This document shows, in pieces, positions 1 through 6,013 of a stretch of DNA of 7,592 nucleotides. Within the stretch, counting starts at the first letter, position 1; each line of letters starts with the position of its first letter. Below the pieces are notes generated by a model. It did not search any database. It saw only the letters and a list, made by a program, of their open reading frames with translations, and was not told where the DNA came from. A program made the position numbers and the translations under genes. Source of the DNA: a bacterium UBA6025 (GTDB taxonomy: Bacteria; Patescibacteriota; Saccharimonadia; Saccharimonadales; Saccharimonadaceae); the NCBI GenBank assembly GCA_002429375.1, contig DIZP01000029.1, positions 23,676 through 31,267 of the forward strand, given 5' to 3'.

Positions 1-486
1 ATGAGAAGCAAGAAGCGGAGATTCGAAAAGATGTATGATACTTACGCTGATGACATTTTTAGATATTTGTTAGTCCGGGTCCGAGACCGGTCATTAGCGG
101 AAGACTTAACGGCCGATACATTTACGAAGGCTTGGCAGCGTTTGGACGGCTTTGATTTCAAACAAGTTCGACCATGGCTGTATAAAATAGCCAAAAATAC
201 GATGACCGACCATTGGCGCAAGAAGCAGGTTTTGGTCACCGAAGTAGAGATAGAGGTGGTGTCGGGGGCTGAAAGCATCGAGACACAGCTGGATAAACAA
301 ACTCAGGCCGAGATTATCCAAGCCGCCCTCGCCAAGCTATCAGAAGAGATGCGTTCGGTCGTGACGATGCGTTTCATGTTGGGTTATTCGGCCAAAAAGA
401 CAGGCGAGAGTCTGGGCATGTCAGAGGGAAACGTACGGGTTATCCAATACCGGGCCCTCAAAAAACTAAAGGAAGTATTATCATGA
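1..486 (+). CDS. ECF-type sigma-70 family RNA polymerase sigma factor
   Basis: A 161-residue protein with the two-domain build of group 4 (ECF) sigma factors, which direct core RNA polymerase to alternative promoters. Region 2 spans about residues 8-75: the tyrosine-rich helix near MYDTYADDIFRYL, the AEDLTADTFTKAW core-binding helix, then RPWLYKIAKNTMTDHWRKK, which resembles the -10 recognition helix. A short acidic linker follows. Region 4 spans about 104-158, with a helix-turn-helix (SAKKTGESLGMSEGNVRVIQYRALKKL) for the -35 element. Length is normal for the family. The ATG is the first base of the window, so an upstream start cannot be excluded, and no promoter is visible. The stop overlaps the next ATG (ATGA at 483-486), the usual arrangement of a sigma/anti-sigma operon. 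Family assignment is firm; the regulon is unknown. Confidence 0.92.
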   Translation: MRSKKRRFEKMYDTYADDIFRYLLVRVRDRSLAEDLTADTFTKAWQRLDGFDFKQVRPWLYKIAKNTMTDHWRKKQVLVTEVEIEVVSGAESIETQLDKQTQAEIIQAALAKLSEEMRSVVTMRFMLGYSAKKTGESLGMSEGNVRVIQYRALKKLKEVLS

Positions 487-1112
487 AAAATATCAGATTA
501 AACAGACAATTACGCAAGGCGGGCGCAACCCGTCAAGAAGCACGCGATCTGTCTGCTGTTACCTCTGATTTGCGGGATTCTGTGCCGCATCTTGATACCT
601 CGGTTAAACACCAGATTGCCCAAGATATCGGCCTGAGACAGCGGCCAATCTATGCCAAACCGCGCTTCGCGCTGGCTGGTGCCTTGGCTGCGATAGTCAT
701 ATTATCAATCGCCGCTCAATTCGCGCAGCCTGGCTCGCCACTGTACGCACTCAAACGTGCCACCGAAGAAGTGCGGGTTATCATACAACCTAGCTTTAAG
801 GCCGAGATACAGCACCGACGCCAAGACGAGCAGCAAAAAATTGAAGACAATCGAAACGACGGAATCAACAGAGGTGAAGATAACTCCGGTAGCGGCAGTT
901 CGTCGAGCGGTACACCCCTCAAGGTTGAAGACGGTGGCAGTGGTAGTAGCGGTAGCGGCAAAATCGAGGACATCAAAGTCGACTCTTCAGGGTCTGGTTC
1001 GGGTGGCGTACAAATCCCCGAAGTGAAAGTCGATACCAGCGGCAAGTCAATCGACACCGGCGGTTCTGGCGGCTCGAATGACACTCCGTCTATCGATCAG
1101 CCGAAGCTTTGA
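483..1112 (+). CDS. Single-pass membrane protein, DUF5667-like, candidate anti-sigma factor
   Basis: A 209-residue protein translated from an ATG overlapping the sigma-factor stop by four bases, with a Shine-Dalgarno AAGGA at 469-473. The N-terminal ~60 residues are charged and helical and would lie in the cytoplasm. One membrane helix spans about 62-80. The segment after it (PGSPLYALKRATEEVRV, about 83-99) matches the pattern I know from DUF5667 proteins of membrane-anchored sigma-linked genes. From about 125 on the chain is low-complexity Ser/Gly/Asp, with loosely repeated units (KVED, KIEDIKVDSSGSG, VKVDTSGKSIDTGG), probably extracellular and disordered. I see no zinc-binding HxxxCxxC signature of classical ZAS anti-sigma factors. 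The role of binding and restraining the neighbouring sigma factor is inferred from gene order and topology, not from a recognised anti-sigma domain. Confidence 0.75.
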   Translation: MKNIRLNRQLRKAGATRQEARDLSAVTSDLRDSVPHLDTSVKHQIAQDIGLRQRPIYAKPRFALAGALAAIVILSIAAQFAQPGSPLYALKRATEEVRVIIQPSFKAEIQHRRQDEQQKIEDNRNDGINRGEDNSGSGSSSSGTPLKVEDGGSGSSGSGKIEDIKVDSSGSGSGGVQIPEVKVDTSGKSIDTGGSGGSNDTPSIDQPKL

Positions 1113-1162
1113 TTGCGATAGACGCCAGATACAGCAGTATATACCCAAGTCGTAAAACATAG

Positions 1163-1168
1163 TATAAT
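1163..1168 (+). promoter_or_regulatory. Perfect -10 box (TATAAT) just upstream of the 1177 gene
   Basis: TATAAT ends eight bases before the ATG at 1177, which places the predicted transcription start at about A1175-A1177. The transcript would be leaderless or have a two-base leader. There is no good -35 box at 16-18 bases spacing (around 1139-1146 the sequence is TATACC-like) and no TGn extension. No Shine-Dalgarno precedes the ATG. Confidence 0.6.
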
Positions 1169-1176
1169 AACCGTAC

Positions 1177-1785
1177 ATGAGCGAAGTAATTCCTATTAGG
1201 CCAGTTGTAGAGGTCAGGGAAACGTTCACCCCCAGTGAACGGCTTCGGGATGCCATGGTAGATTTTCTGGATCCTAATTTGGATGATGCAACAAAAGAGT
1301 CGCTTCGGGCGGCTTTTTTATTCAAATCGTGGCGGCGACGGGTGATGGAAAAAGAGCAATATTTTCGCGAACGCAACGGAGCGATACACGATGCGTCGTT
1401 GCGGTTCGGGGCGCTGCCGTCCGAAAATATCTTGCTGTACGGTGCGCCGGGCTTTGACAGTCGGGCAGGTCGAATCATTATTCGATCACGGCCGAGCAGG
1501 GTTGTAGTTCAAGCCTACGATATCCTCAACAGCATACCAACTATCGAAGCTCAGGGTGAAAGTCTTCGTGAAACCGCCCTCGCTCAAAGCAATCTATTCT
1601 ATACGGACATTGCCATACGAAGCTTGGCGTCGGCCGAGCACATCGAAGTCGCGAAGAACGATCTGCATATAAAAACCATACATCCGGCCACGAAGAATTC
1701 CTATTACCTGATGCCAGACCAGATTGTAATTCGTGACACTATGGCCAGGATACGGCCACTGCGTTCTGAGGAAGAATATAGATAA
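1177..1785 (+). CDS. Hypothetical protein, 202 aa, unrecognised
   Basis: I do not recognise this protein. It is a soluble-looking chain without a signal peptide or membrane segment. The N-terminal third is charged and helical (about residues 20-70, ending in a basic stretch FKSWRRRVMEKEQYFRER). The middle to C-terminal part looks mixed alpha/beta (RIIIRSRPSRVVVQAYDIL, SYYLMPDQIVIRD). The reading frame is supported by its length, a perfect -10 box directly upstream of the ATG and the absence of a better frame. It has its own promoter and stands between the sigma/anti-sigma pair and hisS, 64 bases after the former and 58 before the latter, so the context gives no clear hint of function. It may be a lineage-restricted protein. 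Confidence 0.7.
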   Translation: MSEVIPIRPVVEVRETFTPSERLRDAMVDFLDPNLDDATKESLRAAFLFKSWRRRVMEKEQYFRERNGAIHDASLRFGALPSENILLYGAPGFDSRAGRIIIRSRPSRVVVQAYDILNSIPTIEAQGESLRETALAQSNLFYTDIAIRSLASAEHIEVAKNDLHIKTIHPATKNSYYLMPDQIVIRDTMARIRPLRSEEEYR

Positions 1786-1807
1786 AAAGCGCAAAACGGC
1801 CGCTAAC

Positions 1808-1836
1808 TTGTAACCACCAGATAAAAATGCGATAAT
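1808..1836 (+). promoter_or_regulatory. hisS promoter, leaderless start predicted
   Basis: The -35 box TTGTAA (1808-1813), a 17-base spacer and an extended -10 TGC-GATAAT (1828-1836) form a good sigma-70 type promoter. Counting from the -10, transcription should begin at A1843 or A1844, which is the start codon of hisS. No Shine-Dalgarno lies between promoter and ATG, consistent with a leaderless message. Confidence 0.75.
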
Positions 1837-1843
1837 TACCTTA

Positions 1844-3169
1844 ATGAGTACATTATCTTCACAACCGTACAAGGGCACGCGTGACTACTATCCAGAAGAC
1901 AAGCGAATCCAAAACTATATTTTCTCGACGTGGCGAGATGTGTCCGAGCGGTTTGGTTACGAAGAATACGGCGCGCCGATCCTAGAGCCACTCGATATTT
2001 ACGCGGCTAAAAGCGGTCAAGAGCTGGCCAACGATCAGACCTACAGTTTTACCGATCGTGGTGGCCGGATTGTGGCCATTCGTCCCGAAATGACGCCGAG
2101 CGTCAGTCGCATGGTGGCGGCGAAACGCCAAGAGCTAGCTTACCCAGCCCGTTTGTACTCGATTGCCAACTTTATGCGCTACGAACGACCCCAACGCGGC
2201 CGTGAGCGTGAGTTTTGGCAGCTGAACCTAGATATATTCGGTGTCGATGACGTTGCGGCCGAAGCCGAAATTATTACCATGGCCAACGCGATTATGAAAT
2301 CGTTCGGTGCCCACAGCAAAGACTATGTGATTAAAATCAATAATCGCAAGTTAATCAACTTTATGATGGCCCAATACTTGGGACTCGATGCCGTTCAAGC
2401 CCAGCTGATGGTAAAATTGTTTGACCGTAAAGACAAAATCGCCGAAGATGCCTTTCATGACCAAGCGAGAGAGATTCTGGCCGACCGCGCAGACGAAGGA
2501 CTTCCTAAGATCGCGACGTTGTTGAGCGCCTCGAGCATGGCTGATTTGCCGGCCGAGATTCGAAACAGCAGCGTGGTGGTGGAAGTGCAGGAATTATTCA
2601 CCCTGTTGGAGCGATCAGGCGTCAAAAGCGCTATCTTTGACATCACCTTGATGCGTGGTCTCGATTATTATACCGGCACAGTCTTTGAAGTCTTTGACAC
2701 TCACCCCGATAACACTAGGTCACTGTTCGGCGGAGGTCGTTATGATGGCCTGGTCGGGCTGTTCGGTGCCGAGCCAATCTCGGCCGTCGGCATGGCACCG
2801 GGCAGTACGACCATCGAATACTTCCTCGACGTTCATGACTTGGTACCAAAACTGAAGTCGACCACCGAAATATATATCGTTGTTTTGGGTGATGTCATGC
2901 GAGCCGCCACTAAATTGGCCCGCGATCTGCGCAACGAAGGCGTTAACACCGAACTGGATATCACCGATCGTAAACTTGATAAACAAATAAAAACCGCTAT
3001 TAAAAAGAATATTCCTTATATCCTATTCGTCGGCCCAGACGAGATCAAGACTGAACTATACACCCTCAAAGACACGACCAGTACCGACGAGCAAAAACTC
3101 AGCTTTGCCCGCATCGTCGGTTTTCTCAAAGACAAACGCCGCACCGATATTGACGACGATTTGGCGTAG
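1844..3169 (+). CDS. hisS: Histidine--tRNA ligase (HisRS)
   Basis: Class II aminoacyl-tRNA synthetase that charges tRNA-His with histidine using ATP in the cytoplasm. The 441 residues are near the bacterial norm. Visible elements: motif 1 region with KGTRDYYPED (10-19); motif 2 with FMRYERPQRGREREFWQ (110-126), whose R112 should contact ATP; an insertion domain about 180-250; the HisRS-specific RGLDYYTGTVFE (271-282), whose R271 corresponds to the catalytic arginine; GGGRYDGL (296-303) entering motif 3; and a C-terminal anticodon-binding domain from about 341. Motif 3 is odd: after VGMAPG (315-320) the usual G-L-E-R-L is replaced by STTIEYFL, so the class II motif 3 arginine is absent (T323 at that position). 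The start is supported by the promoter immediately upstream. The tig promoter -35 box overlaps the last two sense codons. Confidence 0.96.
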   Translation: MSTLSSQPYKGTRDYYPEDKRIQNYIFSTWRDVSERFGYEEYGAPILEPLDIYAAKSGQELANDQTYSFTDRGGRIVAIRPEMTPSVSRMVAAKRQELAYPARLYSIANFMRYERPQRGREREFWQLNLDIFGVDDVAAEAEIITMANAIMKSFGAHSKDYVIKINNRKLINFMMAQYLGLDAVQAQLMVKLFDRKDKIAEDAFHDQAREILADRADEGLPKIATLLSASSMADLPAEIRNSSVVVEVQELFTLLERSGVKSAIFDITLMRGLDYYTGTVFEVFDTHPDNTRSLFGGGRYDGLVGLFGAEPISAVGMAPGSTTIEYFLDVHDLVPKLKSTTEIYIVVLGDVMRAATKLARDLRNEGVNTELDITDRKLDKQIKTAIKKNIPYILFVGPDEIKTELYTLKDTTSTDEQKLSFARIVGFLKDKRRTDIDDDLA

Positions 3170-3189
3170 CCTAAAGTCGCTGGTATACT
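3161..3189 (+). promoter_or_regulatory. tig promoter overlapping the 3' end of hisS
   Basis: TTGGCG (3161-3166, inside the final hisS codons), a 17-base spacer and an extended -10 TGG-TATACT (3181-3189) make a good promoter. The predicted start is near 3196, leaving at most about three untranslated bases before the ATG at 3199. No Shine-Dalgarno is present. Confidence 0.75.
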
Positions 3190-3198
3190 TAACAGAGT

Positions 3199-4488
3199 AT
3201 GAATACCACAATTAAACACCTATCCGACACCAAAGTTGAACTGACGATTACGCTTGGTACCCCAGAATTAACCACTGCATCGCAAGTTGCGCTCAGTAAA
3301 TTAGCCAAAGGCCTTAAAGTCGCCGGCTTCCGTAAAGGCAAAGTGCCGATTGCCGTTGCCAACAAACACATTGATCCAAATGCCTTGAATGAGCAGACCC
3401 TCGATGATGCCATTAGTAAAGCTGTGGCCGAAGCCTTTTTGAAAGAGAAAATTCAAGTGCTTGACCGCCCGTCGGTCGAAGTCAAAAAGTACGTCCCGGG
3501 AGAGATGCTCGAAATTACGGCCGAAGTTGAGATTTTGCCAATCGTCACGCTGGGTGATTATAAAAAACTCAAAGTCACCCAAGAAAAAGTGACCGTTACG
3601 GCGGGAGACGTTAACGAGATTATTGATCGCATGCGCCAAGGTGTCGCCGAGAAAAAAGAAGTGACGCGGGCTGCCAAAGATGGCGACGAAACGGTGATTG
3701 ATTTTGTCGGTAAAAAAGGTGATGTCGCTTTTGACGGTGGCACCGGCACCGATTACGCTCTGACACTCGGAAGCAACTCGTTTATTCCTGGTTTTGAAGA
3801 GGGGATTATCGGCCACTTGGTCGGCGAGACCTTCGACCTGAAGCTGAAGTTCCCCGATGACTACCACGCCGTTGACCTGAAGGGCGCTGATGTGACCTTT
3901 ACGACGACCCTCAAATCGGTTAAAGAATCAGTCTTGCCAGTCGTTGACGATGTCTTTGCCGCCAAATCCGGTCCATTTACTTCAGCCGACGAGATGAAAA
4001 CCGATATCAAGGCCAAACTGACCGAGCAAAAACAAGGCGAAGCCCGTGAGAAATTGAAAGACGAACTTGTCAAACAACTGATCGCGGTCAGTAAAGTCCC
4101 GGCACCAGAAATCTTGATTACCGACCAGGCGAAGTCAATCGAACAAGATTTTGAACGCAACCTGACTTACCAAGGGCTGTCACTCGACCAATATCTGGTC
4201 GCCCAAAACTTTAAAGATAAAGCCGATTGGCAAACCAAAGAAGTCCAGCCTACCGCCCTGAAGCGTGTCCAAGCCGGTTTGGCCTTGGCCGAACTGAGCA
4301 AGCGTGAAAAGATCGATGCCACCAGTGAAGAGCTGACGGCGCATATTAATCAATACAAGCTACAATACGCCAAAAACGCCGAAGCTTTGAAGCAATTTGA
4401 TGACCCCGAAGTCCAACGTGACATTGCCAACCGCCTGCTGACCGAAAAGACAGTCGACCGTTTGGTTGAACTGAACAGTAAGACCTAA
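3199..4488 (+). CDS. tig: Trigger factor (ribosome-associated chaperone, PPIase)
   Basis: Trigger factor binds the ribosome near the exit tunnel and helps nascent chains fold. The 429 residues match the family length. The N-terminal ribosome-binding domain (about 1-115) carries the signature GFRKGKVP (43-50), the loop that docks on ribosomal protein L23. The FKBP-type prolyl isomerase domain (about 155-242) shows DGDETVIDFVGKKG, the central FIPGFEEGIIG (195-205) and FPDDYHAVDLKGADVTF. The remaining ~185 residues are the helical C-terminal cradle that holds substrate. The gene has its own promoter in the end of hisS and a predicted near-leaderless start. A small ORF follows four bases after the stop and is probably co-transcribed. 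In many bacteria tig neighbours clpP and clpX; here clpP follows after the small ORF but under its own promoter. Confidence 0.97.
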   Translation: MNTTIKHLSDTKVELTITLGTPELTTASQVALSKLAKGLKVAGFRKGKVPIAVANKHIDPNALNEQTLDDAISKAVAEAFLKEKIQVLDRPSVEVKKYVPGEMLEITAEVEILPIVTLGDYKKLKVTQEKVTVTAGDVNEIIDRMRQGVAEKKEVTRAAKDGDETVIDFVGKKGDVAFDGGTGTDYALTLGSNSFIPGFEEGIIGHLVGETFDLKLKFPDDYHAVDLKGADVTFTTTLKSVKESVLPVVDDVFAAKSGPFTSADEMKTDIKAKLTEQKQGEAREKLKDELVKQLIAVSKVPAPEILITDQAKSIEQDFERNLTYQGLSLDQYLVAQNFKDKADWQTKEVQPTALKRVQAGLALAELSKREKIDATSEELTAHINQYKLQYAKNAEALKQFDDPEVQRDIANRLLTEKTVDRLVELNSKT

Positions 4489-4492
4489 TTCG

Positions 4493-4852
4493 ATGACCGA
4501 GCGATTTGAGCCCCGCCCCGAAAGCCCGGAAATCCAAGCGCCGATCGATTTGACCGAATTAACGACCGAGCAGGCGAGCCGCTACTTAGATCAGATAATT
4601 GACCACATCGAAGCCGGCCACCCAATCTGGGTGAGTCGCGACCTGGTCGCCGAAAGCGGTCGGGTTTACGACTTTTATTTCAAAGGCGGCTTACAGGGGT
4701 TTGTCGACCACGAGTACACCGATAGCTATAGCGCTTTTGTCGTCGAGGCAGAGTCTGACGGTCCAGTCGAGATCTACAACGGTCAGTCAAAAGAAGGAGC
4801 CATGATGGCCGTCGAAACCGTTATTATCGAGCCGGGACCGACCAGTCGATAA
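4493..4852 (+). CDS. Hypothetical acidic protein, 119 aa, downstream of tig
   Basis: I do not recognise this protein. It is acidic, has no signal peptide or membrane helix, and looks like a small alpha/beta domain: a proline-rich N-terminus, a helix near residues 24-42 (TTEQASRYLDQIIDHIEAG), then alternating strands (IWVSRDLV, VYDFYFKGGLQGFV, YSAFVVEAE). It begins four bases after the tig stop without a Shine-Dalgarno, so translation is probably coupled to tig. It shares the codon style of its neighbours. The tight spacing to tig suggests co-expression, but there is no evidence for a functional link. It ends 12 bases before the CIRCE palindrome. Confidence 0.75.
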   Translation: MTERFEPRPESPEIQAPIDLTELTTEQASRYLDQIIDHIEAGHPIWVSRDLVAESGRVYDFYFKGGLQGFVDHEYTDSYSAFVVEAESDGPVEIYNGQSKEGAMMAVETVIIEPGPTSR

Positions 4853-4864
4853 TACAGTCTATTT

Positions 4865-4891
4865 CTAGCACTCACTTGACCCGAGTGCTAG
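4865..4891 (+). promoter_or_regulatory. CIRCE element, HrcA operator for clpP
   Basis: CTAGCACTC, nine bases, then GAGTGCTAG. This is the CIRCE consensus TTAGCACTC-N9-GAGTGCTAA, differing only at the outermost base of each arm, where the change is compensatory and keeps the symmetry. CIRCE is the operator of the heat-shock repressor HrcA. The spacer holds the -35 box of the clpP promoter, so a bound repressor would block polymerase directly. The organism is therefore expected to encode HrcA. Confidence 0.93.
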
Positions 4892-4895
4892 TTTT
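4865..4895 (+). terminator. Possible intrinsic terminator of the tig operon formed by the CIRCE palindrome
   Basis: In RNA reading out of the tig operon the CIRCE arms would pair as a 9-bp stem with a 9-nt loop, followed directly by UUUUAUAUA. That resembles a modest intrinsic terminator with a short U tract. The same palindrome could thus be operator for clpP and terminator for the upstream genes. The loop is large and the U run short, so this is tentative. Confidence 0.4.
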
Positions 4896-4904
4896 ATATA
4901 CAAT
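4876..4904 (+). promoter_or_regulatory. clpP promoter inside CIRCE, leaderless start predicted
   Basis: TTGACC (4876-4881) lies wholly in the CIRCE spacer. After 17 bases comes TACAAT (4899-4904). The standard distance puts +1 at A4911, the first base of the clpP ATG, so the message should be leaderless. An ATG at 4907 is in another frame and opens only a three-codon ORF. Confidence 0.85.
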
Positions 4905-4910
4905 TAATGA

Positions 4911-5507
4911 ATGACTAAACCTACGAATTACCTGGTTCCAACGGTTATTGAAAAATCAAGCGACGGCGAACGTGCCTTCGACATTTACTCGCGCCTGTTA
5001 AACGAACGAATTATCTTTTTGGGCGAGCAGGTGAATGAACACACAGCCAATATTATAGTGGCCCAGCTGCTACACCTGGCCTATGAGGATCCCAAAAAAG
5101 ATATCAAACTATATATCAACAGTCCGGGCGGCAGCGTCTACGACGGCATGGCCATTTACGACACCATGCAGTACATCACGCCCGACGTCCAGACCATCGG
5201 GATCGGCCTGCAAGCTAGCATGGGCGCCTTCCTCCTGAGTAGCGGCGCCAAGGGCAAGCGCTTCGCTCTGCCCCACAGCAAAGCCATGATCCACCAGCCA
5301 AGTAGCGGCACGCAAGGGAAGGTGACCGATATGGAAATCGACCTTAAAGAAGGCCTGGCGGTCAAGGATATGCTGGCGACACTTCTAGCTAAAAACACCG
5401 GCCAGAAACTGAGCAAGATCAAACAGGACATGGAACGGGACTACTGGATGTCACCAACCGAGGCTAAGGCCTACGGCCTGATCGACGAAATTATTATCAA
5501 AGCCTAA
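4911..5507 (+). CDS. clpP: ATP-dependent Clp protease proteolytic subunit
   Basis: Serine peptidase that forms a tetradecameric barrel and degrades proteins unfolded by a Clp ATPase such as ClpX or ClpC. The 198 residues are the usual length, with only a short N-terminal extension before LVPTVIEKSSDGERAFDIYSRLL. The catalytic triad is complete: S103 in QASMGAF, H128 in MIHQPSSG and D177 in ERDYWMSP, with the same spacing (25 and 49 residues) as in E. coli ClpP. The oxyanion-loop motif SPGGSV is at 71-76. The residues just before the nucleophile read GLQASMG where most ClpPs read GQAASMG, a small departure that should not affect the triad. Expression is under a CIRCE-covered promoter, implying HrcA heat-shock control. 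The start at 4911 coincides with the predicted transcription start. Confidence 0.97.
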   Translation: MTKPTNYLVPTVIEKSSDGERAFDIYSRLLNERIIFLGEQVNEHTANIIVAQLLHLAYEDPKKDIKLYINSPGGSVYDGMAIYDTMQYITPDVQTIGIGLQASMGAFLLSSGAKGKRFALPHSKAMIHQPSSGTQGKVTDMEIDLKEGLAVKDMLATLLAKNTGQKLSKIKQDMERDYWMSPTEAKAYGLIDEIIIKA

Positions 5508-5534
5508 ATAGCTGCCTTAACACCTTACGCTTCG

Positions 5535-5563
5535 TTGACAAACCTCGTCAAACGGGCTATAGT
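5535..5563 (+). promoter_or_regulatory. Strong promoter for the small membrane protein, with a dyad over the -35
   Basis: A consensus TTGACA (5535-5540), a 17-base spacer and TATAGT (5558-5563) form the best promoter of the window, with predicted start near A5570. That leaves a 47-base leader with a Shine-Dalgarno, unlike the leaderless genes upstream. The -35 is one arm of an inverted repeat TTGAC-N7-GTCAA (5535-5551), a possible operator. Confidence 0.8.
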
Positions 5564-5601
5564 AAAGCTAAGTTCAATCGAGATAAACATCCGCTTAACA
5601 G

Positions 5602-5607
5602 AAGGGG
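5602..5607 (+). promoter_or_regulatory. Shine-Dalgarno deciding a GTG start
   Basis: AAGGGG lies nine bases before the GTG at 5617. An ATG at 5610 is only two bases from the Shine-Dalgarno and opens a frame that closes after 34 codons, so the GTG is the better start. Confidence 0.7.
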
Positions 5608-5616
5608 AAATGTATC

Positions 5617-5988
5617 GTGCTGATTCACTGGGTACTTGGTACTGTGGTGAGTTTGATCGTAGTTGTTCCGGTAACCCTCGTGGCGGCCACAATTTTCATT
5701 TGGGAACTTGAGCAAAACTGGTTACTATTCCAGCATGCCTTGTCATCCATCCTGTCGATTGTGTCGGCCTTCGTTGGTTATGGATTATTCGTGTGGGTCA
5801 CTCCCGTGCATCTAAAAGATGTGCCCGGCTGGGTGCCTCTCACGATTTTCTTCATCGCCTGGTTGGCTCCGTTCGCGCTGTTCGCAGTGCAAATAGTGCG
5901 GTGCTTGGCACCCCAAAAAGGGCCGAGCGTCGAACTATCGCGACGAAGATCAAGACTGAACCCATTCATGTCCAGGTCCGCAGCGTAA
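5617..5988 (+). CDS. Small three-helix membrane protein, unrecognised
   Basis: A 123-residue hydrophobic protein from a GTG start with a well-placed Shine-Dalgarno and a consensus promoter. Three membrane helices are visible at about residues 5-29, 41-63 and 72-95, joined by a short loop (WELEQNW) and a loop with basic residues (VHLKDVPG). The C-terminal tail (about 99-123) is strongly basic (SRRRSRLNPFMSRS) and likely cytoplasmic. I recognise no family. It stands alone between clpP and rpoB. Its end is embedded in RNA structure: a 9-bp inverted repeat straddles its stop codon, and a hammerhead ribozyme begins 26 bases after the stop, so its mRNA 3' end is probably made by self-cleavage. Membrane topology is clear; function is unknown. 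Confidence 0.75.
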   Translation: MLIHWVLGTVVSLIVVVPVTLVAATIFIWELEQNWLLFQHALSSILSIVSAFVGYGLFVWVTPVHLKDVPGWVPLTIFFIAWLAPFALFAVQIVRCLAPQKGPSVELSRRRSRLNPFMSRSAA

Positions 5989-6010
5989 CACCTGCCGACC
6001 TGGACCTGGA
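5971..6010 (+). repeat. Inverted repeat (9-bp hairpin) across the stop codon, abutting the ribozyme
   Basis: TCCAGGTCC (5971-5979) and GGACCTGGA (6002-6010) are exact reverse complements separated by 22 bases that include the TAA at 5986-5988; a G-U pair can extend the stem inward. In RNA this would be a stable GC-rich hairpin ending three bases before the first paired base of the hammerhead. It lacks a U tract, so it is not a typical intrinsic terminator. It may protect the 3' end created by ribozyme cleavage. Confidence 0.7.
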
Positions 6011-6013
6011 GCC

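Noticed and set aside
716..1084. Proline-rich minus-strand frame of 122 codons
   Set aside because: Its composition is simply the complement of the Ser/Gly-rich tail of the + strand membrane protein.
3301..3867. 188-aa minus-strand frame opposite tig
   Set aside because: It is a shadow of the well-supported trigger factor gene, with no promoter or Shine-Dalgarno and low-meaning composition.
4907..4918. ATG at 4907 as an alternative clpP start or a leader peptide
   Set aside because: It opens only three codons in another frame and lies upstream of the predicted transcription start.
5535..5551. TTGAC-N7-GTCAA as an intrinsic terminator of clpP
   Set aside because: The stem is short (5 bp), lacks a following T run and coincides with a consensus -35 box, so an operator or chance is more likely.
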